64,000 nucleotides of DNA from Allium sativum (GCA_030737875.1 CM060912.1:463578310-463642309), one strand, 5' to 3'. Positions 1 through 11,558 are shown, counted from the stretch's first letter. Numbers and translations are program-made. The notes: generated by a model from the letters alone, not told the origin.

Positions 1-348
1 GAATTTTATGGAAAAATTTGGCATAATCTTAGATTGGAACAAAAGATTCAAAACCTATTGGAAAATGTGCTTAAAGTCAGGAGATGCACATTGTCATTGC
101 ATAGGTACGGTCATCTTAAATCAGTCCACTGCCTAATTGATTTGGACAACATTTTATAGAGCTACCAGCCATGCCACTCGAATGGGCATTTACAAGTACT
201 GTAGCGTTTCTACTCAATAATACAAAGCTATTCGTCAAATTTCATCACATTTCAATTTAAAACAAAGAGGTTATGGCTGCGATGGTAATTGAATATTCTT
301 TTCCTTTTGAAAAAACAACGAAATATGGAATTCAAGACCTAGCAAAAG
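1..348. other. no recognisable feature
   Basis: AT-rich non-coding sequence with no open frame, repeat or signal that I can support. It precedes the first transposon remnant. Confidence 0.5.
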
Positions 349-520
349 TAGGGTTGTCAACGGGTACCCAAAAAATCCGATATCCGTGAGCATTCGTATT
401 CGAAATTCTGGAATATATCCGTTATCCGAGACGCGGATACGGATATCTGATATCTGAAGACTCTTCTGGATACAGATATGGTTATATTGGTATCCGTATC
501 TGAAAAATATCTCTTTGATA
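349..520. repeat. ATATCCG-rich fragment, possibly a hAT-type MITE end
   Basis: The stretch begins with GGTTGTCAACGGGTACCC, a start often seen in plant hAT-type MITEs. It then repeats ATATCCG and GGATAC words many times in both orientations. I see no matching opposite terminus, so it is a fragment at best. Confidence 0.3.
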
Positions 521-567
521 TTCTGATTTATTTATGTGTGTGTATATAATGTTTAATCTACTTGTGC

Positions 568-1432
568 CAGGGGCATAGCCCTTTGGAGACCAGTGAGGGC
601 CATGACACCCCCAAGATTTTATTTCTAAACAAAAAAATCAAATACGATTAGGAATTATTGTTCCTGAAATAGCATTCAATTTTCTATTATGTTGCCATGC
701 AACAACCGGAAAAAACTGCATTGTAATATGCCTAAATTGTAATTACAGTATAAACATTTAAGTTTACCTCACCGGTAAATAGTTGAGGTCACAAACCAAG
801 AGCAGAGCAAGGAGCATCTAGTAAAACTCTATCAAAACTATCTGGTGTAAATCCTTTTGGAATACCAACTCTTGCACCCATGCAATTGTTTCTTCCTGTA
901 CCATTTTTCTTTCCATGTTCATTCCTAAATTTCCAAGGTAACTTCCATTGCTAGCTTTCCCATTAAAAGCTGAATTAACAACTGATATATGCAATATTGG
1001 AGAATAAGAATGTTTATAGCACTAACGGTACATTTTAGTAGAAGACAATACTATCTTTAGTATGATATTTCGTTAAATTGTTGTACGATAGCATATCTTA
1101 AATCTTCTAGAAAGTAACAGTAGCACTTGAAGAATCTTTCTACACTTCTTGAATTATGTAGAGGGTTAGCTGAGACAAAAAAAATCACATATATATTATT
1201 TGGTCGATAGATTGATACGTCTCATTTTAACGCTTCCAGTGTCTACAACAACAACAGAACGAGCATTTTCAGCAATGAAAATTGTCAAAACAAGACTCGT
1301 AACAAGATGGATGATGATTTTCTTGGTGATTGCTTGTCAATTTACATAGAAAGAGAAATTGCTATGTCTATAAGGAACATATCTACTATCGATGACTTTT
1401 ATGCTAAAAAGGATCATAGAGCACAACTTTAA
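568..1432 (+). mobile_element. hAT transposon remnant (ZMYM1/TTF-like group), left terminus and C-terminal transposase
   Basis: Position 568 starts CAGGGGCATAG, followed about 35 bp later by GACACCCCCAAGATTTT. This layout matches the left end of plant hAT elements of the TTF/zinc-finger MYM group. The transposase tail lies at 1200-1432 in the same orientation. Nothing between 613 and 1199 reads as transposase, so most of the gene is missing. No GCCCCTG right terminus is visible before the LINE at 1.64 kb, so the right end is lost or unrecognisable. Confidence 0.55.
1200..1432 (+). pseudogene. hAT transposase C-terminal dimerisation domain (broken)
   Basis: Frame one reads LVDRLIRLILTLPVS, then TTTTERAFSAMKIVKTRL, the signature of the hAT C-terminal dimerisation region. 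After about 1306 the frame shifts. The next frame continues NKMDDDFLGDCLSIYIEREI and ends ...DDFYAKKDHRAQL with a TAA stop at 1430-1432. In intact proteins these two parts are contiguous, so one frameshift separates them. This domain normally mediates transposase dimerisation in the nucleus. No BED or catalytic region is present. The family call is firm and function is lost. Confidence 0.8.
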
Positions 1433-1636
1433 ATGTTTGAAAGTTGCTATTTTTGGTTTATAAACGTAATGAATGCTTATTTTTGTGTTTGATACAAACA
1501 ACAACTAAGCCATAAATCTCAAACAAGTTGGAGTTGACTAGACATGAAACCAAAAAAAAAAAAAAAGTAAAAATCTTTCGTAAAAGTAAAAATAAAGGTT
1601 TGAAAAAGACAAAAACGAAGATTAAAAAGTTTCGTA

Positions 1637-1638
<2 letters not shown>

Positions 1639-1667
<29 letters not shown>
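1639..1667. repeat. (AT)n microsatellite at the LINE 3' end
   Basis: Uninterrupted AT dinucleotides just downstream (minus sense) of the RTE LINE 3' region. RTE-clade LINEs usually end in short simple repeats rather than poly(A), so this may be the tail of the LINE. Confidence 0.75.
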
Positions 1668-1674
<7 letters not shown>

Positions 1675-1784
1675 ACCCTAAGGTTCTGGTACATGGATTG
1701 CTAACTTCCATGCACTCCTATCCGAAACCAACTCTTCAGTTATACTCCAATTCCTTAAGTCTCTTTTTACTATCTCCTCCCATG

Positions 1785-2942
1785 TCATTTTAGGTCGTCC
1801 CCACCTCTCTTTGAGCCTTCGGCATGACCTATAATTCCAACGTGCACTGATGCATCATGCAGTCTTCGTTGGAGATGTCTGAACCATCTCAAGCGGTGTT
1901 GGACTAACTTCTTTTCAATATGTGCAACTCCAAGTTTGTCCCGAATATCATTATTCCTAATCCGATCTCGTCTGGTGTGCCCACAGCTCCAACGCAGCAT
2001 ACACATCTCTGCTACACTTATCTTTTGCACGTGTTGCTTTTTAGTATACCAACGTTCTGCACCATATAACATCGCCGACCTGATTGCTATTCTATAGAAT
2101 TTTCCTTTAAGCTTCTGAGGGATCTTCCTATCACAGAGAATGCCAGATGCAAATCGCCATTTCACCCATCCTGCTTGAACTCTAAAACTAACATCTCTAT
2201 CAATCTCTCCATCAAACTGCAACATAGATCTTAAATATCGAAAGGATTCTTTCTTGGGTACTACTTGACCGACTAAGGTGACATCTCCGTCATCTAACCT
2301 GACACCGCTGAGTTCTGCTAATCCTGAAATCCTTCGATTTCAAGGTCTCCCTCCACAACTCCAATTGTCTATTAACTCCTATTCTACTTTCATCTATCAG
2401 CAAAACATCATCAGCAAAGAGCATACACCAAGGATTCTCTCCTTGTATACCTTTTGTGATTTCATCCATCACTAATGCAAAAATATAGGGGCTTAAAGCC
2501 GAACCTTGATGTAACCCTATGTTAATGGGAAAGTCACTGGTCTCATTATCGCATGCCCTGACACTAGTCATAACCCCCTCGTACATATCCTTAATAAGAG
2601 TAATGTACTTTGATGACACCCTCTTCCTTTCTAGAGCTCAGCACATAACCTTCCTCGGTACTCTGTCATAAGCTTTCTCCAAATCGATAAAAACCATGTG
2701 AAGATCTTTCTTCTGCTCCTTATATCTCTCTCCATAAGTTGTCTAATCAAGAAAATAGCCTTAGTGATTGATCTTCCAAGCATGAAACCAAATTGATTCT
2801 TCAATACACTTGTCAACCTCCTCAAGCGTTGTTTGCAGACTCTCTCCCAAAGCTTCATTGTATGACTCATAAGCTTAATTCCTCTGTAGTTTGTGCAACT
2901 TTGAATATCTCCTTTATTCTTGAAGATTGGAACTAAGATGCT
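1785..2942 (-). pseudogene. RTE LINE reverse transcriptase, C-terminal half (frameshifted)
   Basis: From high to low coordinates, fragments at 2631-2942 carry the finger and palm start, with ILVPIFKNKGDIQSCTNYRG and NQFGFMLGRS. The fragment at 2290-2619 carries LHQGSALSPYIFALVMDEI and the catalytic FADDVLL. The fragment at 1785-2225 carries the typical RTE tail, including MLRWSCGHTRRDRIRN and HRLRWFRHLQRR. At least two frameshifts separate them. The FADD aspartates remain, but the first palm motif is damaged ([13 protein letters not shown] where a D-containing LEKAYDR-type motif is expected). The enzyme would prime reverse transcription at the target site. It cannot be functional here because the endonuclease is missing. 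Confidence 0.8.
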
Positions 2943-4880
2943 TGTAACGACTCGGATTTCGCCCGGACCTAATCGATTGCTAAATCGACTAAGACCGTTC
3001 AAAAACCTCGAATACGTTAACTTTGGGCATACAACACATCAAAACAAATGACAGAAGACTTTTATTACATCATAATAACGTAACATCAGATTACAGAATA
3101 TCAGAGTACATCGAGTATAAATACCACAGCGGAATATAAATTACAATAAATGTAATACAATGCAGCGGAAACAATAAACTGATACAGCGGAAGTCTATCA
3201 ATGCTTTGGACACAGTTTTAAACTTCGATCCAGAATCCTGCTCAATATATCTGCTAAATAAGTTACTCGACTGCCCGTGTGAAAAAGAAAGCACCCGAGT
3301 TTGCAAAGTGAAACAAACTACGGGTCAATCATGTGACTGGTATGAGAAATCTTTACTTAACTTAATTAGTAATCAGGCTAATCACAGGACCACGCTGCAA
3401 ATGTGGAACGGGTTTACTCCATTGGATTGCCAGTGCATAAATAAAATAAATCGTTAAACAATGCAATGCTTTTTAGAAAAATGAAACCATTATAAGACTC
3501 AAGTCCCATCACACAATGCAATGCAAACCGGAGGATAGAGTTTTACCTTATGATGGTCAAAAATGCTTGATATGATAAAACGAGTTTGATATTATTATTA
3601 GTGTATATATGTTTCAAAAACATTTCAATCATAATGTATCAATCATAGACGTCATAATTACCATATACTATGTCGCCGTACTAGTTCTACAATCAAAACC
3701 ACATGGTGTCGTATTGGAAGTTGGAATTTCCACCATGAGTCAAGACTAGGAACGATCTCCTTACCGATTCGACACTCTAGCAATGTCTCAGGATCACACC
3801 TACGGGCAACCCTTAGATCCTGCAGGGTCGGTCTATAAATAACGTTAGTGGATTAGTTATGCCTGAATACACGCTTCCCGGTCCTATTGAACCTATAAAA
3901 TGGTCACTATCGACCAATAAATCCGAGGCCTCGAAATCCATCATCCACATAAGTAAAATGTCAGGGCTTGCAAAACCTTGATACCACTTCTAGCTAGAAA
4001 GAAATGTGTGCACTCCCTGTGTTCCCTTGTCCTGTTTTTGACTCATACCGGGGTGTGAGGCTCGCGAAGTAACGCTATACACAAAGTTATGCCGAAAATA
4101 GGTTTTGTTTGATCATCAACTACAAGGCCCTGTTTTTCAATAAAAGCCTTGATCATTTGCATCTTGGCGTGCCACATTGACAATTCACGCCATGCAATCG
4201 ATAAATACCAATATATAACCTCCGAGCTCGTACGTCTCAGAGAATGGTGTTAAGCAAGAGAATAAATTCTCCGCCACCACAGATATATATTAAATAGAAA
4301 TCGATTTAATTTACATAGAATGAAATCCAATGTCAGACACACATCCATTTACAAGTCCGTTCTGGGTCTGAACGAAACCGAAGACACCTTATTCCTCGTC
4401 CTGTATGTCCAATACAGAAGAGATGTGCTCACTTATCCGGACAATCAACAAGTACGTCCGGACAAACTACCACTTTAACCCTTTCCTAGGAGCGACCCAG
4501 TTCAGGGCATTAGTAGTCGATCATTCGATGTGAAGATCGCCAGTCTTCAATCACCATCTTCAATGTCTTTGACTTTAATCGTCGTAGTAATTATTCAGAA
4601 TGGGTTAAACCCGGTCTTTCCGAATAACTCGCGTATTTTATAATAAAAAACCAGTGCTATAAATATACATCATACGCCTCATTCCAATTCAGAATATTCT
4701 TTTAATAAAATATTCATATATTAGGGAAAGGTTCTCATAAATTTTATCATAGATAAATCCTTTTAAATTTAATCTTTAATCTTCTTTTAAAAGATTCAAT
4801 AAAACTCCAATTTGATTTTTATATCAAAAATCATTACTTTATGATTATTCAACTTTTAAGAACTTAATTTTATCTATAAC

Positions 4881-5389
4881 TGGGTTAAAGAACCAATGTC
4901 ATTCAAAACACAGTTCACGATAAAACCAAAATCATTTTCCATTAAATATGGAATTTTCACGGAAATCAAATCAATGTATAATCGATATAAATTTCCGTAT
5001 TCGAGTAATAATATAAATGGAATAACGACAAAGCATTTTAAATTTCATATATAGCAACAGCCTTTTTTTATAGAAGCCTATCTCGATTATTATCAAATTG
5101 AATTTCCACTCAATTCCAATTCAATATATTAAATTGGAAAATTTGACTTTGAAAATTTTCTTTTTAAATCTTAATAAAAAGAATTATAAAATCTAAATCA
5201 TATTTTCACTGTTAATTGGGTTAAAGAACAAATGTCGTTTTAAACACAGTTCACGATAAACCCAATTCACATTTCAATTTATTCTCATTACTAAATATAA
5301 TTGGAAACTCTAATAATCTTAATTAAAAGATTTATTCTTTTCATACGGGGTTTAAGAACAGTGTTATTTAAGCATCCACGACAACCCAA
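4881..5389. repeat. three dispersed copies of a ~50-bp palindrome-bounded motif
   Basis: Copies lie at 4881-4930, 5214-5267 and 5347-5389. Copies 1 and 2 share GGGTTAAAGAAC near the left and CACAGTTCACGATAAA near the right. Copy 3 is more degraded. In copy 2 the ends form a perfect 9-bp inverted repeat, AATTGGGTT and AACCCAATT. The motif sits in the AT-rich part of the LTR-like block and has no coding content. Confidence 0.6.
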
Positions 5390-5562
5390 AATCTAATTCT
5401 TTTATTTAATTCCAATTAAATATCAATTAATTGGAAGACTTCGTTAAATTTTAATCTAAAAGATTTATCCTAGTTAATAACTAGTTCATTTCGATAAAAA
5501 TATATTTTTATCTTTTGGGTCCATCAAAACGAACATAGAAATCTTCGTTGAATATTATACTA

Positions 5563-5731
5563 AAATATTCGTTATTTAAAAATATTTTTTATATAAAAAG
5601 ATTCTTTATGTAAAAATATTCTTTATATTACAATATTCTTTATTTTAAAATATTCTTTATATTACAATGTTCTTTATTTTAAAATATTCTTTATATTACA
5701 ATGTTCTTTATAAATATTCTTTATTTTAAAA
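5563..5731. repeat. AT-rich tandem repeat, ~17/34-bp unit
   Basis: Alternating ATATTCTTTATATTACA and ATATTCTTTATTTTAAA half-units repeat roughly nine times with few changes. Such slippage-prone DNA is common in long plant LTRs. Confidence 0.75.
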
Positions 5732-6289
5732 GAAATACTGAATCGAAATGCGACTCAATCCGCTACCGTATAATTTCGGTTATATGGATTTCATACATCG
5801 CATGACCATGACAATAATGATAAATAGTCATCAAACAATCAATTCACGTCCAAAGTGAAATTTACAACTGTGTGAGCATTAAAATGAATAAATAACGCTC
5901 ATCGCAGCCTGTCATTCCATCGATCGACATACAACTAAATATTGGGACTAGTGTATGTCAATTATCACCCCAATACCCGTGTGGGGTTTTCAGCCAACAA
6001 CAATTCATCTAAATAAATAATTGGTTAATGAATTTAACCAATTTTTATTCTGCTAACATGTTGACGATAATGAACAAACATGTTATTATATTCCTAATAC
6101 CGAATAAAAATGTATTTTACTCGTATAATTTTCCTGCATGTTTCTAATGTCTAATAAAAGGTAATTTATTCACATGACCTTATTGCTAATGACAAATAAA
6201 AAGATAATTCCTATTTTCTTTTATATGTGTGCAAATTTCTATTCTAAACTTTAACAAATAAAAAGAAATATTTTATATGTATGTGTAGT

Positions 6290-6600
6290 TTCAAATCATA
6301 ACATATGAAATGCCTCTTTATTCTGTACACAAGTTCTAATGTAAAATTTGACAATACAAATGTCACTTGGATTTGCATACAAATTCTATTGTATAATTTC
6401 ACAATAAAATGTCACTTTAATTTACATACAATTCTAATGTATGTTTTGACCAATAATATGATTCTTATATTTGCATATAAATTCTAATGTACGTTATGCA
6501 AATAAAAATGATTCTTATATTTGCATATAAATTCTAATGTACGTTATGCAAATAAAAATGATTCTTATATTTGCATATAAATTATATTTCAATAAAATGT
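6290..6600. repeat. 50-bp tandem repeat array
   Basis: The copies starting at 6461 and 6511 are identical over 50 bp, and a partial third copy starts at 6561. The unit starts ATTCTTATATTTGCATATAA and contains ACGTTATGCAAATAAAAATG. Degenerate units with the same TTCTAATGTA and AATAAAATG words extend upstream to about 6290, and weaker traces to about 6010. Confidence 0.75.
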
Positions 6601-7334
6601 ATAAAAAATGATACGTACATTTTGTTGACAATTCTTTTTTTACAAAATGAATATTTTTGTTGTAACACAAACCTATTTAACCAAAAATGCTATTTGTGTT
6701 TAACTCTTTTATTTAACCGAAAATGTAATTTTTGTTTCTAACCATCTTATGTTGACAAAAAACACTTATATTGTTTATGGTTCTAGGTGTTGAATGTACA
6801 TGTTATATAATTCGTACAATGCACGTCGGACCTTAGCTTATGTATTCCTACTTCAACCATGAACTGTGAAGCAGGGTTTATGAAGGCATGCCTGACCCTG
6901 ATCCTATTGAATGAATTCGGTGACTTGGACCTAAAGTAAAGATGCGCTTTAGATGTTTATTTTCTTTGAACTAAGGCGTGTATCCATGATTGACCAGGCC
7001 TAGTTGACCAGCACTCATTTATTAAATGGTGTTTTTATAGGTGCTAACAGTAAAAATTAAATCTTGCAAACAAGTGCGATCTAACCATATTTCTGAGATA
7101 CATTCATGTGGATCTCAATATTATGTTTGCCTTATACTTCGAGACCAAGGCTGGGGCTGGATGAAATTTGAATGAGTGTGCCAACAATTTCATTTAAAAT
7201 ATTTTATTCATTTTAACCTTCATGTAAAGAGAATTTTTGTACTGTTTATGATAGTTTGATCACTTACTCTTGTTAGTTACTTCCTAAATTTAAGTAGAAA
7301 ACTGCTTAATAATACATTAACCTGCATCAACTAG
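6601..7334. other. non-coding sequence before the first host exon
   Basis: AT-rich sequence with short decayed repeats (AACCAAAAATG, AACCGAAAATG). No splice-bounded exon or start codon that I can support. The last bases before 7335 (pyrimidine-mixed, ending CAACTAG) fit a 3' splice site. Confidence 0.4.
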
Positions 7335-7494
7335 GAATCTAAACATTGCTGAAGATGATGATCAAGTTGATAGTTTAGAAGAAACAACAAAGAAAATTGT
7401 ATCTGGACTTACATGCAAGGTCTGGATTCGGTTTGATGATTATGATAGTTTCCGTAATGCTATGAAAGTTTTATGTGGACGCTCATTGCAAAAG
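7335..7494 (+). CDS. exon of a probable host gene (unidentified, RRM-tail-like)
   Basis: A 160-bp open block is bounded by a plausible acceptor (CAACTAG|G) and donor (AAAAG|GTATGA). It encodes 53 codons with an acidic start (AEDDDQVDSLEE), then CKVWIRFDDYDSFRNAMKVL and CGRSLQK, ending in phase 0. The block at 15697 begins in phase 0 with EGSRLKVDYEVNWDRDGYF, which reads as a natural continuation. I recall this adjacency (CGRSLQK followed by GSRLK-DYEV-WD) from plant proteins but cannot name the gene. The WIRFDDYDSFRNAM run looks like the later half of an RNA-recognition-motif fold, which is inference. It has no frame damage, unlike everything around it. Upstream exons were not identified. Confidence 0.5.
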
Positions 7495-9239
7495 GTATGA
7501 AAGTGATATGAGCTGTTGTTTCTGTGTTTTATTACACTATGTTAGAGTATATCCAGTTAAGGTACTGTAAGGATGATTCGGTCCGAAGTAGCAACAATTT
7601 TTTAGACATCTTCTTAAAATTGCAAGTCTAGGGTCCATAGCTTTTTCCCCCCTTTAAAAAGAAAAGCTACATTTTTTGCCTCTTAAAAGCAAATATCAAA
7701 AATTCAATTTGAATAGAAAAAAAAAAAAAACGGCTTTTTTTTTGTGATTTTATTTGGAAAAAATATATTTCAACTAAACAAATGAGTATCTTAACATACC
7801 ATTTTTCTGTTTTATTAAACTATTGCAAATCAAAAGGCATAAGCATTTTCACTTTTGATTGCCTATTCTACCCTTAGTTTTTCAAATTTATTTACAGAAT
7901 ATTTTCAACTAATTAATTATTAATTATCATCCATGCATCAGTTTGGAACATGATTCTGTATGCGTTGGTGAAGAAAAAACAGTATGAATCATAGAGTAGG
8001 AACAAAATCAGGGTTCACCTAATTTCTTCTATATTAATGAAGAAATTGTAATGGAATACTGACGATTAACTGCAAATTCATTGGACATAGCTTGTCTCTC
8101 ATGATTAAGTACTTCGGTTTTGATTTGGATGATTTGAAAATTTTCTGACCTTTATCAATTTTTAAAATTTCAGAAAATTCGGTCTCAAATTTTGTTGCTT
8201 TTGTTAAGTAAATACATTCATAATTGTTGCATTCTTGTATTTAAGGAAATTATTTATTTATTATATGGACAATGCTTTTAAGTAAGCTTCAAGTTTGGTT
8301 AGCATTTTAAAATGGTTTCAAACTAATTATTTAAACATGTTAGTATTGCTATTTGAGCAACCACGTCAGCGGATTTGTTTATCTTTTACCAACTATGTGT
8401 ATGTGCACCGATTTGTTTCATAAGCAACAACATGAAACATCGTTGATATGGATATGGAAATCATTAAGATCACTAAGATATAGTAGCAGTCGCGATTTTC
8501 TTATCTAAAGTTTCTCATTTTGTTTCAGTTATGCCGTTAGGCTCTCCCCTTTTTTCTTCGATGGTTAGTGAAGATTACTAAGATACGGAAAATTGTTTAT
8601 CTCCGCTTTTCATAACCCTCAGTTTTCCGCATTAAGCTTTTCAACATCTATCTTAAGACATAACTGAACTTTCTATTAAAAAAAATGTGTGGTTGGTTTT
8701 GATTCCAGATGCTGGGGACTTGGAGTCATCCAAATATCTATACACAGTTAGATTTGAGAAGAGATAAGAGGTGAGAAACAGTATTACACCAACAATTTCC
8801 TCCGAGCAAAACTTTATTAAGTTCACAAAAGGATTACAAAGAAACCATAAAATTGAGAATCTTAATTCTAATACCCTTGAACAATGATTCTCCTATCTCA
8901 TAGTGAACCCTAAACAGGCCTATTTATAATAGTCTGATGTAATACTATCGTTGGATCAAAGCTTTTGTAGAAATCTGCGATGAAAAACCCCAAAACACTC
9001 CAAAAGTAACGAAATTTCCCCTAGAAATTCAAATCCAATATGCTGTAGAAATAACCATTGTTTTAAAAAACGAAAGCGTAAGTGAGGAGTTTTCGTGAGA
9101 CGATGTGTAAACCTCCAAACATTGAGGTGTAAGCTTTTCAGATAAAAAATGTAACAAAACATATAACGAAAGTTGACATTTTGTGGGCTTTTGGATAAAG
9201 AATAATTCCAAGATGAGTACATGCTAAATGGTTTAAAAG
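7495..9239. other. intronic sequence, no firm feature
   Basis: AT-rich intron-like DNA after the exon donor. The 8771-8950 stretch (CAAAACTTTATTAAG, then CTATTTATAATAG) resembles a decayed LTR end on the minus strand, but no termini support it. Short open frames here have no recognisable content. Confidence 0.4.
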
Positions 9240-9600
9240 AGTAATTCCTCAGGTGCATTTAGGATTTTTCTTCTATTTTGTGTACTCCAACCGTCGCACA
9301 TCACAACCATACTCATCCCAAAATTCGGAGTATGTTTCGTTATGTTGTTTGATTTCATCATGCTCTAAATCTAAATATCAAATCTAAATATGTTTTTGAT
9401 ATTTCCTACGCCATCAATCCTTTAATTCCAGGACCAACTTCTCGAATGGCTTCTACCATAGTTTCATAATAAGGACTATTATGAGCATTGTGTGGCATAT
9501 GATTAAAAAAAAATGATATTGCACGACTTATGTGTTTTTTGGCATCTTTAATGCTTTTTATTGCAGTTTTAATAGAAGGTTGATTTCTACCCATGGTTAT

Positions 9601-10325
9601 CACGGCGGTAAGTCGAGTCGAGTCGATAGAGGTTCAATTAGTCGACTAGTCGACTAGTCGGACTAGTCGATAAATAAATATATACATATATAATTTGAAA
9701 ATTTCTAGCTAATACATGGATAAAATTCAAATATGTACTGACATACCTCATGTGCTTTTATTGTTTATCATTGAAACATGTAATATTGTTCTACCATCAA
9801 TATTGTTTATCATTGAAACAGTAGACACACGTACATATTTACAGCCATCAGAATTTGTTCTGCCTTAATATAACATACAGGGAACATGGACATTCGGCTA
9901 AACTGATAAAGAATAAAAGCACAAAAGATCGGCAAGTAGATTAATACTTATATGCAGATCGACATCGAGACTTAAACCCTAAATCGAACCCTCAAATCGG
10001 ATTCATTGCTTTGCATTAACTTTTGAGTTCGAACCCTAAATCGAATCCTCGGATCGATTTAGTATCGACTCAGATCGATTTGAGTTTTTAACCCTAAATC
10101 GAAGTCTTGATTTGAGTTCGAACCCTAAATCGAACCCTCAGATCGACATTGAGACTTCGAATAGTAAATTTTAGGGTTCCAAATCGACATTGAGACTTCG
10201 ATTTAGGGTTTCGATTTTAGGGTTTCATTTTCAGTCGACGTTTGGCAAGTCGACGTTTCATGTCGATAATCCAGCACCGACTAGCCGCCTAGTCGACGAC
10301 TAATCGCGACTAGTCGAGCGCCGTA
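9601..10325. mobile_element. CGACTAG-rich MITE inserted in the hAT transposase
   Basis: The block interrupts the transposase frame between two parts that belong together. Its ends are inverted: CACGGCGGTAAGTCGAGTCG at the left, and TACGGCGCTCGACTAGTCG as the complement of the right. Both ends are built of CGACTAGT words. The interior holds four copies of AACCCTAAATCGAA and at least two inverse copies (TTCGATTTAGGGTT). It has no coding capacity. No exact 8-bp target duplication is visible, so superfamily assignment is open. Confidence 0.7.
9974..10225. repeat. telo-box-like AACCCTAAATCGAA repeats in both orientations
   Basis: Direct copies lie near 9974, 10032, 10090 and 10121. Inverse copies lie near 10197 and 10211. 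AACCCTA is the plant telo-box word, and the inverse copies allow folding of the interior of the MITE. Confidence 0.7.
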
Positions 10326-10790
10326 ATAATAGTGTTTCTACCTCCTCGTTTTTGCACATAGGGATCAATTCTTCCAGTTGCCCGTGTTGCTAAATTGTCA
10401 TCTATTATGATTGATTTAGAAGGATCATTACTCTTTACTCCGTGTGATAATATACCCGTTCCACTAGATCCTACACTTGACCGTTTTGTTTGTTCGTTCA
10501 TATAACTTTCTTTACTTTCTTGAAAGGCTTGTCGAACCTCTATATCATCTTCATTGTCGATACATTGTATTTGTTGTTCGGGCATACTCAATTAGCTCTT
10601 CTTGCACGCGTTGTTTTTGGGAATTCCCTTGAATTCAATTTTTTTTTTTATGCAGATGTTCCCATAAAAGTGTCCTGACTTCTTTGGGAGCAGTTGGACA
10701 TACTGCTACATTGCCTATTTTTTCTGCTAAATGTTCTTCCATACGTGTTATACCGCTATCAGAAATTATTTTGTGACAATAATATTTTTT

Positions 10791-11558
10791 TTTTCACCAA
10801 TAACAGTCTAGTTATATATATTTTTTTTCCACCAATAACAGTCGTACAATAATTCCAAACAATATCACAAGTTCCATAATCAACTACCTAAATGACAAAC
10901 AAAATAATTTAACATTTGATTATTTATAAAATTATCAAATAAATGCACCTAACAAATATAAATGTGCAACTAAAAGTCTTGCTGTACTTAAGAGACATGT
11001 ATTTGATATCCAAAAAAGGCCTAGTTAACAATTTGTGTTTGTTGAACATATTTGTCCTTTACTGAACACACCACCATTTGATCCAAATACAACCAAATAA
11101 ATGGCAAATATTAACAGGCCAACATCAAAATATGGACATGCATTTCTTTAGGTTGTCGAAAAGCAAGCGAATGGGTATATATGTAGATGATATAATATAG
11201 TTATTAAGTTATGTTAGATTTAAATATTTTTGGTCACATTAAAAATTTGTCATGGGTAAACCATATTAACGTATATAGAAGAATCCAAATTTTTTGTCAT
11301 GGATACACCACATTAAAAAAAAATTGTCATACAGTTTAATATATGCAAGCCCAAATATCCATACTAACGTGAATAGAAGGATCCAAAAAATCAATTACCT
11401 CTATTATTTTGCAAACCCACAAACCCGACCCATCACACTACTTATCATCTGCATCTCGTTCAATTTCATTTCCTTCCCTAGGCCAAAAGGGAAAGACGAA
11501 AAATAGTAATAATCACGTTGTGGTAACGTCGTTGCAGAGGGAAGGTGCCAAGGTTGAT
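10791..11558. other. intronic sequence without recognisable feature
   Basis: AT-rich, with short A-rich runs and no open frame of interest. The TTTTTTTTTCCACCAATAAC phrase occurs twice near 10787-10845, a small duplication next to the BED remnant. Confidence 0.4.

Larger units (their letters stand above)
1639..2942 (-). mobile_element. RTE-clade LINE, 5'-truncated
   Basis: The coding content is the C-terminal half of a plant RTE reverse transcriptase on the minus strand. The endonuclease domain that should lie at higher coordinates is absent. LINE homology stops at 2942, exactly where a TGTAACGACTCGG sequence (LTR-like start) begins. The LINE was therefore cut by that insertion or by a later deletion. 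The (AT)n at 1639-1667 is a plausible 3' tail. No target-site duplication can be defined because one end is lost. Confidence 0.7.
2943..6020 (-). mobile_element. long LTR-like block (Ty3/gypsy type, minus orientation), far end unresolved
   Basis: It begins TGTAACGACTCGG, inside the RTE LINE. A GCAGCGGAAA motif lies about 200 bp in, as in the Tekay-type LTR at 45474, which places it in minus orientation. The interior has no coding capacity, only LTR-like non-coding DNA (GC-mixed to 4.6 kb, AT-rich after that). No GTTACA-type terminus or polypurine tract is visible at the other side, so the end coordinate is a guess. It could be a truncated solo LTR. The lack of resumed LINE sequence beyond it argues for a deletion. 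Confidence 0.45.
9240..10790 (-). pseudogene. BED-type hAT transposase, N-terminal part, split by a MITE
   Basis: Reading minus from 10790 there is a BED zinc-finger remnant (SDSGITRMEEHLAEKIGNVA followed by C and VRTLL). Next comes a linker frame at 10326-10591, ending RIDPYVQKRGGRNT. A 725-bp insertion (9601-10325) follows. Then comes the hAT-specific helix (RNQPSIKTAIKS, then AISFFFNHMPHNAHNSPYY and GPGIKG) down to 9406. Below that, in other frames, NFGMSMVVMCDGWS matches the DGW catalytic motif of the DUF659 domain at about 9290-9330. Several frameshifts are present. The RNase-H-like remainder and the dimerisation domain are missing. It lies inside the 8.2 kb intron of the probable host gene. 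Confidence 0.75.

Noticed and set aside
8709..8771. Possible exon after TTCCAG (MLGTWSHPNIYTQL...)
   Set aside because: The exons at 7335 and 15697 already join in phase without it, and the reading frame has no recognisable content.
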